This document shows positions 17,685 through 26,402 of a stretch of DNA of 37,517 bases, piece after piece. A program made the position numbers and the translations under genes. Each line of letters begins with the position of its first letter. The first letter of the stretch is position 1. Source of the DNA: an uncultured Saprospiraceae bacterium (lineage in GTDB: Bacteria > Bacteroidota > Bacteroidia > Chitinophagales > Saprospiraceae); the NCBI GenBank assembly GCA_937125475.1, contig CAKZLL010000415.1:1-37517 (forward strand), in the 5' to 3' direction. The notes under the pieces are model-generated. The model made no database searches. It saw nothing but the letters and a program-made list of their open reading frames with translations, and was not told the DNA's origin.

Positions 17685-19676
17685 CTAATGAACTTGTATT
17701 TTTAAAACAGCTCTTTGATTATTAGACGTTATTTTTATAAAATAAATTCCTACTGGCTGAGCCAAATTGAGTTGAAGTAACTGACCTTCTTCGGTATATT
17801 GAGTTTGAAGTACTTGACCAATCATATCTGTGATTTGAATTGAAATATCTTGATAGGTTTGTCCCATATCAATTTGTAATTGCCCTGTTGTTGGATTTGG
17901 AAAAGCTTTTATCTGATGACTTAGAATTTTAGAGGTATTAACTTGTATAATTTGATAACAATCCGAAGTGTCTGAACAACCATCCACTGTAACAATAACG
18001 GCATAATTACCACTTATAGTTGAAGTATAAGCCTGATTAGTAGCACCAGCGATTGGCATATTTCCATTATTACAATCAATCCATTGGTAGTTAGCATCAG
18101 TTTGAGTAGCTGTTAATGTATTCGTATTTTGAGTAACAGCTAAATTAGGCAATGGTGTTAGTGATAAATTAATAGAAATCAAGCTATCACACCCTAAATG
18201 ATTGGTGAGGGTATCGGTATAATTACCCGAAGTTGTCCAAACATGATTGCCACTTGGCGAAGTATAATCACCACAGCTTTGAGCTGAAATGCTAGATTGA
18301 CTGTTATTTATCGTTAAATTGATTGAAACAATACTATCACAGCCTAAATGATTAGTAATTGTATCAGTATAGTTGCCCGAAGTTGTCCAAACATAATTGC
18401 CGCTCGGCGAAGTATAATCATCACAACTTTGAGCAGAAATACTTGATTGACTGCTATTTATCATTAAATTAATAATAATAATGCTATCACAACCTAAAAA
18501 ATTAGTGAGGGTATCGGTATAATTACCCGAAGTTGACCAAATATAATTGCCACTTGGCGACGTATAACTATTACATTCTTGAACCGTGATAGGATTCGCA
18601 TTGCTACTATTAATCGTTAAATTGATAGTAATAATACTATCACAACCTACAAAAGTCATCAATGTATCAGTATAATTTCCTGAAGTTGACCAAGTATGAT
18701 TGCCACTTGGCGATGTATAACTATTACATTCTACAGGATTAATAACTGTATTATTAGAATGACTACCGAGCATCAGATTAATCGTGATAAAAGTATCACA
18801 AGCTGCTCCAATCCCTGGAAGTGTGTCTTGATAAGTTCCAGAAGTAGTCAAAACTGTTCCACTCGGAGTTGTATAATTACCACCATTACACAATCCTGGA
18901 TTTAAGGTTAAAAAAGTATTTTTGGAATAAGCCACAAAATTAGACGCTGTTCCTGTGAGTGCAAGACCATTAAAAACACCGTTTGCATTACCTTTACTAT
19001 CTAACAAAGAAGTAATTGATGTATTATTTCCACCTGCTACACCTTGATCACATTCGTAGGCATACATTAATCCGCTGGCATTTAAATCAATACTACAAGC
19101 ATTATATAATGCTGTGGCTTCTGTACTGGTCAAGCTTTTTGACCAAAGCGCAGCATCATCTAATTGCCCATTCAAATAAAATTGAGTGTTATTGAAAGGT
19201 AAACTTCCTAAATAAAGCGTTTCAGTTGTACTGGTAATATAACCTGTTGCATTATTGTTTGTACCAACAGAAGTACCATTGTGATAAAGTGTTAGAGTTG
19301 AGCCATTATAAGTTAGTACAAAATGATTCCAAGTGTTTGGAACTAAGTTATTATAAAGAATATCATAATTTGTTCCTGTACTATTTCGAAATCTTGCCTC
19401 TACTTGTGTAGCAGATAAGTGAAGGATATAAAAATCAGCGTTAGAGTTATTTCTAAAGCCTGCCATCCCATCAAAGTTAGGAAAACTAGGAGAGGTATTC
19501 GTTGGATAAACCCAAAAAGAAAGGGATAAATCTTTATTCGCAATTGGAGCGGAAGCATTAGGAACAGTAACATAATCGCCGTTTCCGTCAAACTTTAAAG
19601 CATTTTGTGCTGTAAGCGAAGTAGTGGAAAAGGCTATTAAGGTGATTAAAATTGTGAAAAGGTAGTTTTTTCTCAT
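17685..19676 (-). CDS. Large secreted T9SS protein with LamG domain and tandem repeats
   Basis: A 663-residue cell-surface or secreted protein. It has a signal peptide (about 1-24, ending 'TSLTAQN'), then a LamG/concanavalin-A-like lectin domain (about 25-195: 'LKFDGNGDYVTVPNA', 'FSFWVYPTN'-type strands, 'NHFVLTYNGSTLTLYHNG', 'LNGQLDDAALWSKSLTSTEATALYN'). Next come five Cys-containing repeats of about 50 residues (roughly 260-510) with the signature 'YTSPSGN-x-x-W-(S/T)-TSGNYTDT...GCDSI-x-x-INL'. A short Ig-like segment follows and then a type A T9SS sorting domain ('AFPNPTTGQLQIDM', 'DMIGQVLQTQYTEEG', 'PVGIYFIKITS'). Likely role: glycan binding or adhesion; no enzyme motif is visible. The first repeat has diverged ('NYTTPSGTVLTTSGTYQDT'). 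Confidence 0.88.
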   Translation of the reverse strand: MRKNYLFTILITLIAFSTTSLTAQNALKFDGNGDYVTVPNASAPIANKDLSLSFWVYPTNTSPSFPNFDGMAGFRNNSNADFYILHLSATQVEARFRNSTGTNYDILYNNLVPNTWNHFVLTYNGSTLTLYHNGTSVGTNNNATGYITSTTETLYLGSLPFNNTQFYLNGQLDDAALWSKSLTSTEATALYNACSIDLNASGLMYAYECDQGVAGGNNTSITSLLDSKGNANGVFNGLALTGTASNFVAYSKNTFLTLNPGLCNGGNYTTPSGTVLTTSGTYQDTLPGIGAACDTFITINLMLGSHSNNTVINPVECNSYTSPSGNHTWSTSGNYTDTLMTFVGCDSIITINLTINSSNANPITVQECNSYTSPSGNYIWSTSGNYTDTLTNFLGCDSIIIINLMINSSQSSISAQSCDDYTSPSGNYVWTTSGNYTDTITNHLGCDSIVSINLTINNSQSSISAQSCGDYTSPSGNHVWTTSGNYTDTLTNHLGCDSLISINLSLTPLPNLAVTQNTNTLTATQTDANYQWIDCNNGNMPIAGATNQAYTSTISGNYAVIVTVDGCSDTSDCYQIIQVNTSKILSHQIKAFPNPTTGQLQIDMGQTYQDISIQITDMIGQVLQTQYTEEGQLLQLNLAQPVGIYFIKITSNNQRAVLKIQVH
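18150..18900 (-). repeat. Intragenic tandem repeats, about 150 bp each, five units
   Basis: Four similar units and one divergent unit encode the 'YTSPSGN...TSGNYTDT...GCDSI' repeats. The two units nearest the 3' end are the most alike, suggesting recent duplication. Period in protein is 50-51 residues with one Cys before 'YTSPSG' and one in 'GCDSI', a plausible disulfide per unit. Confidence 0.85.
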
Positions 19677-19746
19677 TAGGATTTTTTTAGAATATTTTAG
19701 AATATGATTGCTGATTTTTTTGAAAAGCTATTAACGGGCTATCATT

Positions 19747-20544
19747 TTATTTAATTGGAGAAGCATTAACTTTAAAGTATATCTCCGCGAAGGGTTCTTT
19801 TTTTATACCGTTTGGATCTACTCTTTTAATATCATCCTTATTTTTAAATAATCCAAACCAAAATTCCTCTCCATCATTTAACGATTTTAATTCATGAAAA
19901 AAGCTAACAGTCCAGTTTGTACTATCATTATTTGAAAAAGAAATTTCACCCATATTTTCAGTGTAGTGCCATGTAATCCATTCTTCTGTCCATTGCTCCT
20001 CTGAGTTATTCTTATGAGTGTACCCTGCATAGAAAGGTTGTTGGTTTTTAGAATTTACTTTTCCTGCAATATAAAATTTAAGTTGAGGAGGTTCTTCTTC
20101 TTCATATTTTTTTGTAGAATCTATTAATCTTATGCTTATTTCTTTCTCTATTGTGTCATTAGGTAGAGTATTGCTAAAATAGTAATTGTATTTTATTGGT
20201 TCTTTATTGTTCATATAAATACCAAAAGCAACAATCAGAACAAGTAGTATTACAAAGAAAATTAGTTGATTTTTGTTATTTTCTATATAAGGAGGCTTAA
20301 GAGATTGTCCATCTAAAAGTTTTAAAATAGAATGATTTATACGTGGTAATTCAGTGGGAGGATTTCCTAACCCATTAATTTCGCGATTTTTCCATTCGTG
20401 ATAACTAGATGAAATTAATATACATTGATCATGAAAAGTATCATTTTTTGCCTCTCCGTATTTGGATAAATATTTTATTGCCTCTTCTGTTTCCCCTTTT
20501 CTTATTAATTCCTCTATTTGTTTCTTTGTAATATTCTTTTTCAT
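19747..20544 (-). CDS. Membrane protein with effector-associated domain (EAD11-like) N-terminus
   Basis: A 265-residue protein with one membrane segment (about 93-111, 'LIFFVILLVLIVAFGIYM'). The cytoplasmic N-terminus (about 6-78: 'KQIEELIRKGETEEAIKYLSKY', 'HDQCILISSSYHEWKNREING', 'PRINHSILKLLD') follows the pattern I know for EAD11-type effector-associated domains of Bacteroidota: an opening 'I-x-x-L-I-x-x-G-x-x-x-x-A-I-x-x-L' helix, then 'x-x-L-S-S-x-(F/Y)', then 'R-I-N-x-x-(I/L)-L-x-L-(I/L)'. These adaptors bring together partners of NTP-dependent conflict systems through like-with-like contacts. The outer part (115-265) is acidic, rich in Trp/Asn/Glu, and unrecognised ('EEQWTEEWITWHYTENMGE'). 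No second EAD protein is in the window. The assignment rests on pattern recognition only. Confidence 0.65.
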   Translation of the reverse strand: MKKNITKKQIEELIRKGETEEAIKYLSKYGEAKNDTFHDQCILISSSYHEWKNREINGLGNPPTELPRINHSILKLLDGQSLKPPYIENNKNQLIFFVILLVLIVAFGIYMNNKEPIKYNYYFSNTLPNDTIEKEISIRLIDSTKKYEEEEPPQLKFYIAGKVNSKNQQPFYAGYTHKNNSEEQWTEEWITWHYTENMGEISFSNNDSTNWTVSFFHELKSLNDGEEFWFGLFKNKDDIKRVDPNGIKKEPFAEIYFKVNASPIK

Positions 20545-20804
20545 GATATTTTTTGTTTTAAGTTATTACAATAAGAACAATGTAAAAGTGAATCTACATA
20601 TTTTATTTTAAAAAGTCTCTGTTTTGACAAATTATATTGATAATTTAGTTATGTAATCAATTGACTAGTATGATGTTATTGTGAAAGCAATAATAAAAGT
20701 CAAACCAAGTTATTTATTCAGTAGAGCAAACCATTTAAGAAAAACTAACGTAGAGATAAATAGAACTTTGGGCAGAAAAGTCCTTTGAATAAAAATAAAC
20801 GAAA

Positions 20805-21938
20805 ATGAACAAAACGGTGATGATTTTGGTAGCAGTAATTGGAATTGCTGTGTCTAGTTATTGGATAATTACTTCGCAAAGTAAAAATGAGGACAACTCA
20901 GAAACAATAAAAGAGGTAGTAGGGGAGGTGGATGACAATAACCTCAATGTGGTAGATAGCATTGATTTAGATACATCAACCACAGATGAAGTAGCTAAAA
21001 AAACAACAATAACAGAAGCAGAAGTACCTGAAAAACCTGAGGCGAAAGTTGTTACAGCAAAAGAAAAAACACCACCTACAAAGAAAAAAAAATTAACAAA
21101 AAATACAACAAATCGCCCAAAAGAAGTGACTCCAATAACACCTGTTAAAAAGAAAACACCTCAACCTCCTATCGTAAAAAAGGAAACACCTAGTCCGAAA
21201 GTTACGCCCAAAAAAACAACAACAAAGCCTATCACTGTACCCAAAACAGAATCAAAACCTAAACCAGCAGTGCCTAAAAAAGAAGTACCTGTTATTAAGT
21301 TTAGTCATAATGATTGGGATAAATTGTTGCGCAAATATGTTTCTGCGAATGGGAATGTCAATTATGCTGGTTTTAAAAAGGATAAAACGGCTTTAAAATC
21401 GTATTTGAAATTATTGTCAGATAATCCTCCAAAATCTAGTGATTCTCGGAACAAAAAATTAGCATATTGGATTAATGCTTATAATGCTTTTACAATTGAT
21501 TTAATTGTAGAAAACTATCCTATAAAAAGTATCTTAAAATTGGATGGGGGTAAAACTTGGTATGTCAAAAGAATCACGATCGGAGGAAAAAAATATTCAT
21601 TGAGTGGCATTGAGAAAAATATCTTAATTGGACGATTTAAAGAAGCACGTATTCATTTCGCAATTAACTGTGCTGCAAAGTCTTGTCCACCTATAATGAA
21701 TCGGGCTTGGACGGCTCAAAACTTAAATAATAACTTAGATCAAGCAACACGTAACTTCATTAATAATCAGAAATTTAACCAAATTAAGAAAAAATCCGCT
21801 AAACTTTCTCCTATTTTTGACTGGTATCAAGCTGATTTTGGGAATGTTATTCAATTTATTAATCAATACTCTGCCACAAAAATGTCAACAAAAGCTAAAC
21901 TTCAATACATAGATTATAATTGGGACTTAAATAAATAG
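20805..21938 (+). CDS. Membrane-anchored DUF547 protein with Lys/Thr/Pro-rich linker
   Basis: A 377-residue protein. An N-terminal membrane anchor (about 4-23) is followed by an acidic stretch, then a 100-residue low-complexity linker of Lys, Thr and Pro (about 60-163), which should span the periplasm or cell wall. The C-terminal half (about 168-377) is a DUF547 domain: 'WDKLLRKYVSANGNVNYAGFK', 'KLAYWINAYNAFTIDLIVENYP', 'GGKTWYVKRITIGGKKYSL', 'EARIHFAINCAAKSCPPI', 'SPIFDWYQADFG'. DUF547 has conserved His/Cys/Asp residues suggestive of a hydrolase or transglutaminase-like fold, but its biochemistry is not established. It starts 260 nt from the divergent EAD-like gene; no operon partner. Confidence 0.85.
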   Translation: MNKTVMILVAVIGIAVSSYWIITSQSKNEDNSETIKEVVGEVDDNNLNVVDSIDLDTSTTDEVAKKTTITEAEVPEKPEAKVVTAKEKTPPTKKKKLTKNTTNRPKEVTPITPVKKKTPQPPIVKKETPSPKVTPKKTTTKPITVPKTESKPKPAVPKKEVPVIKFSHNDWDKLLRKYVSANGNVNYAGFKKDKTALKSYLKLLSDNPPKSSDSRNKKLAYWINAYNAFTIDLIVENYPIKSILKLDGGKTWYVKRITIGGKKYSLSGIEKNILIGRFKEARIHFAINCAAKSCPPIMNRAWTAQNLNNNLDQATRNFINNQKFNQIKKKSAKLSPIFDWYQADFGNVIQFINQYSATKMSTKAKLQYIDYNWDLNK

Positions 21939-22121
21939 GCTTAAAATCACTTTATTTAATAGGGAAAATATTAATGATATTAGTCACATCTGTTGTTTTC
22001 ACATCAGAAACATTAGTTTTATTATTTTTCGTGATAATTTTGAACTAATCTGCTCTTCATGCTATTAGGGAGGATTTGTTTTTAATAAAGTGAGTAATCG
22101 CTTTTTATTAAAAAAGAAAAC

Positions 22122-22152
22122 TTGAAATTGATATAGGAAAATATTACTTTTG
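22122..22152 (+). promoter_or_regulatory. ahcY promoter
   Basis: TTG (22122-22124), a 20-nt spacer and TACTTTTG (22145-22152) give the full Bacteroidota promoter pattern. The expected start is near 22156, leaving a 44-nt leader that holds two copies of AAATGATTT. Confidence 0.75.
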
Positions 22153-22199
22153 CACCCGAAATGATTTAAAATGATTTATCACTTTATAAAAAATCAAAC

Positions 22200-23513
22200 A
22201 TGGAAGCGGTTCAAGGAAGACTTAAATATAAAGTTAAAGATATAGCACTTGCTGATTGGGGACGTAAAGAAATCGAATTGGCGGAAGCTGAGATGCCAGG
22301 ACTAATGGCATTACGTGAAAAATATGGCGAAAGCAAGCCTTTGAAAGGAGCTAGAATTGCTGGTTGTTTACACATGACTATTCAAACAGCAGTTTTGATC
22401 GAAACTTTGAAAGACCTTGGAGCGGATGTTACTTGGTCTTCTTGTAATATTTTCTCTACTCAAGATCATGCAGCAGCAGCAATCGCAGCAGCAGGCATTC
22501 CTGTTTATGCTTGGAAAGGTATGAATGAAGAGGAATTCAACTGGGCAATCGAGCAAACTATTTTCTTTGGTGATGATAAGCAACCATTAAACATGATTTT
22601 GGATGATGGTGGTGATTTGACTAATATGGTTTTGGATGAATATCCAGAATTAGTTAAGGGTATCAAAGGATTAAGTGAAGAAACAACTACTGGAGTACAC
22701 CGTTTGTATGAGCGTGTGGCTAAAGGTACTTTGCCAATTCCTGCTATCAATATCAATGACTCAGTAACGAAATCTAAATTTGATAACAAATACGGTTGTA
22801 AAGAAAGTTGTGTTGATGCTATTCGTCGCGCAACTGATGTAATGATTGCTGGTAAAGTAGCAGTTGTTGCAGGTTATGGTGATGTTGGAAAAGGTTCTGC
22901 GGCTTCTTTACGTGGTTCTGGTGCTCGCGTTATTGTAACTGAGATTGATCCTATTTGTGCGCTTCAAGCTGCAATGGACGGATTTGAAGTGAAAAGAATG
23001 GTTGATGCATTGCCAAGAGCACAGATTGTAGTTACAGCTACAGGTTGTAAAGATATTATCGCTGGAGAGCATTTCAAATTAATGACTGATAAAACAATCG
23101 TTTGTAATATCGGACACTTTGACAATGAAATCGATATGGCTTGGTTGAACGCTAATCATGGTGATAGCAAAGTTGAAATCAAACCACAAGTTGATAAATA
23201 TACTGTTGATGGTAAAGATGTTTTGGTTTTAGCAGAAGGACGTTTAGTAAACTTGGGTTGTGCAACAGGACATCCATCTTTCGTAATGTCTAACTCTTTT
23301 ACTAATCAAGTATTAGCACAATTAGAATTGTGGAATAATGCTGATAAGTATGAGAACAAAGTTTATATGTTGCCTAAGCACTTAGATGAAGAAGTTGCTC
23401 GTTTACACTTGGCTAAAATCGGTGTTGAGTTAGAAACTTTATCTACTGATCAAGCTGAATATATCAATATTCCAGTTGCAGGACCTTACAAACCAGAGTA
23501 CTACCGTTATTAA
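22200..23513 (+). CDS. ahcY: Adenosylhomocysteinase (S-adenosylhomocysteine hydrolase)
   Basis: The 437-aa NAD+-dependent enzyme splits S-adenosylhomocysteine into adenosine and homocysteine, which relieves product inhibition of methyltransferases and feeds methionine recycling. Diagnostic stretches: '[23 protein letters not shown]', '[20 protein letters not shown]', the catalytic '[20 protein letters not shown]', the NAD-binding '[22 protein letters not shown]', '[17 protein letters not shown]', and the C-terminal 'KPEYYRY' that reaches the partner subunit's NAD site. It lacks the roughly 40-residue insert found in some bacterial and plant forms. The start at 22200 gives a good leader length from the promoter at 22122. 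Two tandem hairpins follow the stop. Confidence 0.97.
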   Translation: MEAVQGRLKYKVKDIALADWGRKEIELAEAEMPGLMALREKYGESKPLKGARIAGCLHMTIQTAVLIETLKDLGADVTWSSCNIFSTQDHAAAAIAAAGIPVYAWKGMNEEEFNWAIEQTIFFGDDKQPLNMILDDGGDLTNMVLDEYPELVKGIKGLSEETTTGVHRLYERVAKGTLPIPAININDSVTKSKFDNKYGCKESCVDAIRRATDVMIAGKVAVVAGYGDVGKGSAASLRGSGARVIVTEIDPICALQAAMDGFEVKRMVDALPRAQIVVTATGCKDIIAGEHFKLMTDKTIVCNIGHFDNEIDMAWLNANHGDSKVEIKPQVDKYTVDGKDVLVLAEGRLVNLGCATGHPSFVMSNSFTNQVLAQLELWNNADKYENKVYMLPKHLDEEVARLHLAKIGVELETLSTDQAEYINIPVAGPYKPEYYRY

Positions 23514-23549
23514 TAGAATAAGAAGTTAATGATACTTCTTCTATTTTAA
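23514..23549 (+). terminator. First hairpin after ahcY (terminator)
   Basis: AATAGAATAAGAAGT pairs with ACTTCTTCTATT (one bulge) across a 7-nt loop, and a T-tract follows (23543-23547). It starts at the ahcY stop codon. Confidence 0.65.
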
Positions 23550-23550
23550 G

Positions 23551-23607
23551 ATAAATAGCTCTCTATCTAGCAATATTCTAAATACTGCTGAATAGAGAGC
23601 TATCTAA
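23551..23607. terminator. Second hairpin after ahcY
   Basis: ATAGCTCTCTAT (23555-23566) and ATAGAGAGCTAT (23592-23603) form a perfect 12-bp stem extended inward by AGCA/TGCT (23569-23572 and 23586-23589). It ends 14 nt before the next start codon at 23618, without a long T-run, so it may attenuate rather than end transcription. Confidence 0.65.
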
Positions 23608-23617
23608 TTATTAACTC

Positions 23618-24889
23618 ATGTATTTTCTTAAATATCTATATCAACCTACAATCAAGTGGAATGTCTATAAATCAATATTGATTAGACAACACCTCCTTTA
23701 TACCAAAACGAATAATAACTTTAAAGTTCGCCTCAAAACTTTTCTTTCTATCCTTTCTTTGATTTATACGGTACCTCGCCGAATTAAAAAAACAACCGCT
23801 CAACATTTAATTATAGATAATTTTATAGCACCTAAACACATTGACCTAAGAAAGGAATTTATCGTCTATTTTAAGGAAGATGTTGAGCTAGATAATATTG
23901 TATTGGGCAATCATCAATATTATTTCTATAGAGAATTATCCTTCCTTGTTTTATTCCAATGTTTCAAGATTTGGTTTAAATTTTTAATTTTTAGTGGTCT
24001 TAATTTATTTATTTCACATAAATATCCGACGAACTTCTATTATTATGTGGCTGCAAATCTAATTAATGCAAAGTTAATGCAGCCTAAGGGGATTTATATA
24101 TTCCAAATGTATGACACAACGACTTATTTGACCGCGCTTTTATTTCAAAAAGAATACAGCAATATTTACTTATCCGTTTCTAATTCTTTTACTTACGCTT
24201 ATAATCGTTATACCGAACTTGAAAAAGTAAAAATTATCTTATGTCATCAATATCAAGAAGAAGAGGTTGCTAATTTTATTAGGTTGGGATGGTTTAATGT
24301 AAAAAGCACGCACCTTTGGGGACCAGAAGAAATTAAACAGCATAATGCCATTCCTTTACAAAGACCTCAATTTGATATAGGCATGTATTCGACAGGATAT
24401 TGGGCTAGAAATGGACGGAATAGAGAAAAGGATGTGGAAGCAGTAAGAAACTATAAACACGTCAATAATAGCTATCATTTAGAGTTCATGGAGTTATTAG
24501 AAAAGGTAATTGTCTTAAAAGATGAACTTGGGTTGACCATCAAGATTTATAGCCATCCATTAGAACGAGATTGGTTTAATAATTATGGAATCAAACCGCC
24601 TTTCTGGGATTTAGCTATAGAAAATAATATAGAAATAGATTTATCTGGGGAGAATTCATTAAATCAACTTCATGAAGTTAAGATCGGAATAGGATCTATG
24701 TCAACAATTTTATTGGATCGTTGGCATCATGACCTAGCTAGTTTAATACTATATGAAAATAAGGAGGAAAATCAAATGTATCAGCCTAAATTTTTTGGTA
24801 ATTATAGTAATAACTTCTTTTATCATTTAGATGAATTAAAACAACTTATTATTCAACATTTAAGAATGATAGAAAAACAAAAAAAATAG
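23618..24889 (+). CDS. Orphan GT-B-like protein, possible glycosyltransferase
   Basis: A 423-residue protein that I cannot assign to a named family. The N-terminal 60 residues are basic and aromatic ('RIKKTTAQHLIIDNF'), followed by a hydrophobic segment near 110-135 ('FKIWFKFLIFSGLNLFI') that may sit in the membrane surface. The C-terminal half has alternating alpha/beta pattern with 'FDIGMYSTGYWARNG', 'LGLTIKIYSHPLERDW', 'IEIDLSGENSLNQLHEVKIGIGSMSTILLDRWHHDLASLIL'. The last stretch resembles the nucleotide-sugar side of GT-B folds in capsule- and sialyl-transferase-like proteins, where a conserved 'S-T-x-x-(F/L)-(D/E)' follows a strand. No sugar-synthesis cluster is near. Its start lies 14 nt after a strong hairpin and no promoter box lies between, so it may be expressed by read-through from ahcY. 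Confidence 0.5.
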   Translation: MYFLKYLYQPTIKWNVYKSILIRQHLLYTKTNNNFKVRLKTFLSILSLIYTVPRRIKKTTAQHLIIDNFIAPKHIDLRKEFIVYFKEDVELDNIVLGNHQYYFYRELSFLVLFQCFKIWFKFLIFSGLNLFISHKYPTNFYYYVAANLINAKLMQPKGIYIFQMYDTTTYLTALLFQKEYSNIYLSVSNSFTYAYNRYTELEKVKIILCHQYQEEEVANFIRLGWFNVKSTHLWGPEEIKQHNAIPLQRPQFDIGMYSTGYWARNGRNREKDVEAVRNYKHVNNSYHLEFMELLEKVIVLKDELGLTIKIYSHPLERDWFNNYGIKPPFWDLAIENNIEIDLSGENSLNQLHEVKIGIGSMSTILLDRWHHDLASLILYENKEENQMYQPKFFGNYSNNFFYHLDELKQLIIQHLRMIEKQKK

Positions 24890-25140
24890 GAAATATCCTA
24901 CTAAAAACTTCTAGCTAATCGTTTATTCAAAAAAAGTTGTTGTATTAAGGGACAAGGAAATAAATAATCATCTTGGGTAGGTTATTTTTTTTGAGCTCCC
25001 TAAAGCAATGATTCTTATTAAGATTAATTGGAATGATTTTTTATCCATAAAGACTTATATATAATTGAAAAAAAAAACGTTATTAATAAAAATAAAAGCA
25101 CTTTGTACTAATTATTGACTAATCACCTATTAAAACAACC

Positions 25141-25746
25141 ATGAAAAAAACAGTCTTTTTATTTATCTTCCTATTCACAGGGTTATCCCTTTTTTCGAGA
25201 GAAGCACAAGGGTATTATATTGATTTGATGAATGATACATTTAATGTTCGTTTTAATATTCCAATTACAGATAAAAATGAACCTTATATTCAGTACTTAC
25301 ATTTTGGTGTAAAGTTTTTAGATAAAAACAATGTACCTAGAGAAATGAAACCTCATCAAGCAAAAGAAATTCGATTTGTATATAATAACAAAACAACTCG
25401 TTTAATTGCTCATGCAGATTATTTGAATTTGGGGCAGAAAATGTTTAAATCTCGAAAAACCTATATATTTTTAAAATTGGAAGTAAAGGGAAAACTCAAA
25501 CTTTTTTCCTATTATCATACACAACATGTGAGTATGGATTTTTCATTTCAATCAAAAATGATGATTTTCCAAAAAGGAAATGATTTACTATTTATTCCTA
25601 GTAATATGAGGTTTCGGCGATCTATGAAGAAATATTTAAAAGATTGCCCAGAAGTCGTTAAACGATTAAAATTAAAACTCTATGGTAAGGGAGATGAAAT
25701 AGAAATAGCGAAAGCATATAATGAAAAATGTGTGAATAGAGCATAA
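25141..25746 (+). CDS. Secreted hypothetical protein
   Basis: A 201-residue protein of unknown function. A signal peptide is evident ('MKKTVFLFIFLFTGLSLFSREAQG', cleavage near 19-24). The mature part is basic and beta-rich ('YYIDLMNDTFNVRFNIPITDK', 'LHFGVKFLDKNN', 'KTRLIAHADYLNLG'-like strands), with a Lys/Arg-rich C-terminal third that includes 'CPEVVKRLKLKLYGKGDEIEIAKAYNEKC', in which two Cys could pair. The layout (short periplasmic beta-sandwich beginning with a description of an inner 'DTFNV' strand) is common among uncharacterised Bacteroidota proteins. About 250 nt of AT-rich DNA precede it with no recognisable promoter box. Confidence 0.6.
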   Translation: MKKTVFLFIFLFTGLSLFSREAQGYYIDLMNDTFNVRFNIPITDKNEPYIQYLHFGVKFLDKNNVPREMKPHQAKEIRFVYNNKTTRLIAHADYLNLGQKMFKSRKTYIFLKLEVKGKLKLFSYYHTQHVSMDFSFQSKMMIFQKGNDLLFIPSNMRFRRSMKKYLKDCPEVVKRLKLKLYGKGDEIEIAKAYNEKCVNRA

Positions 25747-25803
25747 TTTCATGTCAATTGTTATAAAAATAGAGGAAGGCAAATATTTTTTATAATTATT
25801 TAT

Positions 25804-25811
25804 TACCTTTG
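25804..25811 (+). promoter_or_regulatory. Candidate -7 element for the response regulator gene
   Basis: TACCTTTG is a perfect TAnnTTTG box but no TTG lies at the -33 distance. A start near 25815 would give a leader of about 165 nt before the receiver gene at 25979. Confidence 0.4.
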
Positions 25812-25978
25812 GAATGATTGAGTTAAGTAGATTAGTTGAAATGTTTTTTAGTTTTTAAATAAATTTGGAAAACAAAAAATATTTTAATTGAGCCACTTAA
25901 AGAACCAATGGATTAGATTTTTTCTTCACCACCAGTTCAATCAAGTTTGTTAAAGGCATTAGAGAAATAATACATTTT

Positions 25979-26347
25979 ATGAAAATACTAATCTGTGAGG
26001 ATGAGGAAATCATGCTAACGGCATTGGAATTTCGTTTGCGTAAACAGGGTTTCTCCGTAATAAAAGCAGAGGATGGACGGCAAGCGCTGAAAAAATTCAA
26101 AGAAGATGAACCAGATTTAGTGATTGCAGATATTATGATGCCTCACATTTCTGGGTTAGAATTAATCGAAATATTTCGTACAGAACTCAAAAGTTCTGTA
26201 CCTGTTATTGTTATTTCTGCACTAGAGTACGATGACATTGTTTTAGAAGCTTTTAGACTAGGAGCAAATGATTTTATCACCAAGCCTTTTAAGCCACACG
26301 AATTAATATTAAGAATTAAAAAAATCTTCCAAGAAGAAGATATTTAA
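25979..26347 (+). CDS. Single-domain response regulator (CheY-like receiver)
   Basis: A 122-residue receiver domain with nothing attached. All phosphotransfer residues are visible: acidic pair E7/D8 ('LICEDEE'), phospho-acceptor D51 ('VIADIMMP'), switch S80 ('VIVISA') and K102 ('FITKPF'). Such stand-alone receivers work in phosphorelays or by binding a target protein. No histidine kinase or output gene is nearby, so the partner is unknown. The first ATG gives the canonical 'MKILICEDEE' start. It is convergent with the DoxX gene and shares a palindrome at 26360 with it. Confidence 0.92.
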   Translation: MKILICEDEEIMLTALEFRLRKQGFSVIKAEDGRQALKKFKEDEPDLVIADIMMPHISGLELIEIFRTELKSSVPVIVISALEYDDIVLEAFRLGANDFITKPFKPHELILRIKKIFQEEDI

Positions 26348-26359
26348 TATATTATCGTA

Positions 26360-26381
26360 GGGCAAAGGCACGCCTTTGCCC
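26360..26381. terminator. 22-bp perfect palindrome between convergent genes
   Basis: GGGCAAAGGC (26360-26369) and GCCTTTGCCC (26372-26381) pair completely with a 2-nt centre. It lies 12 nt after the receiver stop and 21 nt from the DoxX stop. It is G/C-rich against very AT-rich surroundings and lacks T-runs, like a dispersed palindromic repeat that also terminates. Confidence 0.65.
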
Positions 26382-26402
26382 ACAATATCAAATACAACTA
26401 AT

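Noticed and set aside
18150-18900. Regular repeats on the minus strand as a CRISPR array
   Set aside because: The period is about 150 nt, units lie in one reading frame, vary by codon substitutions and encode a Cys-rich repeat domain, so they are protein repeats.
21940-22199. SAH or SAM riboswitch in the ahcY leader
   Set aside because: The promoter at 22122-22152 leaves a leader of only about 44 nt with no conserved pairing. The AT-rich inverted repeat at 22079-22115 lies upstream of the promoter and has no T-run on the sense strand.
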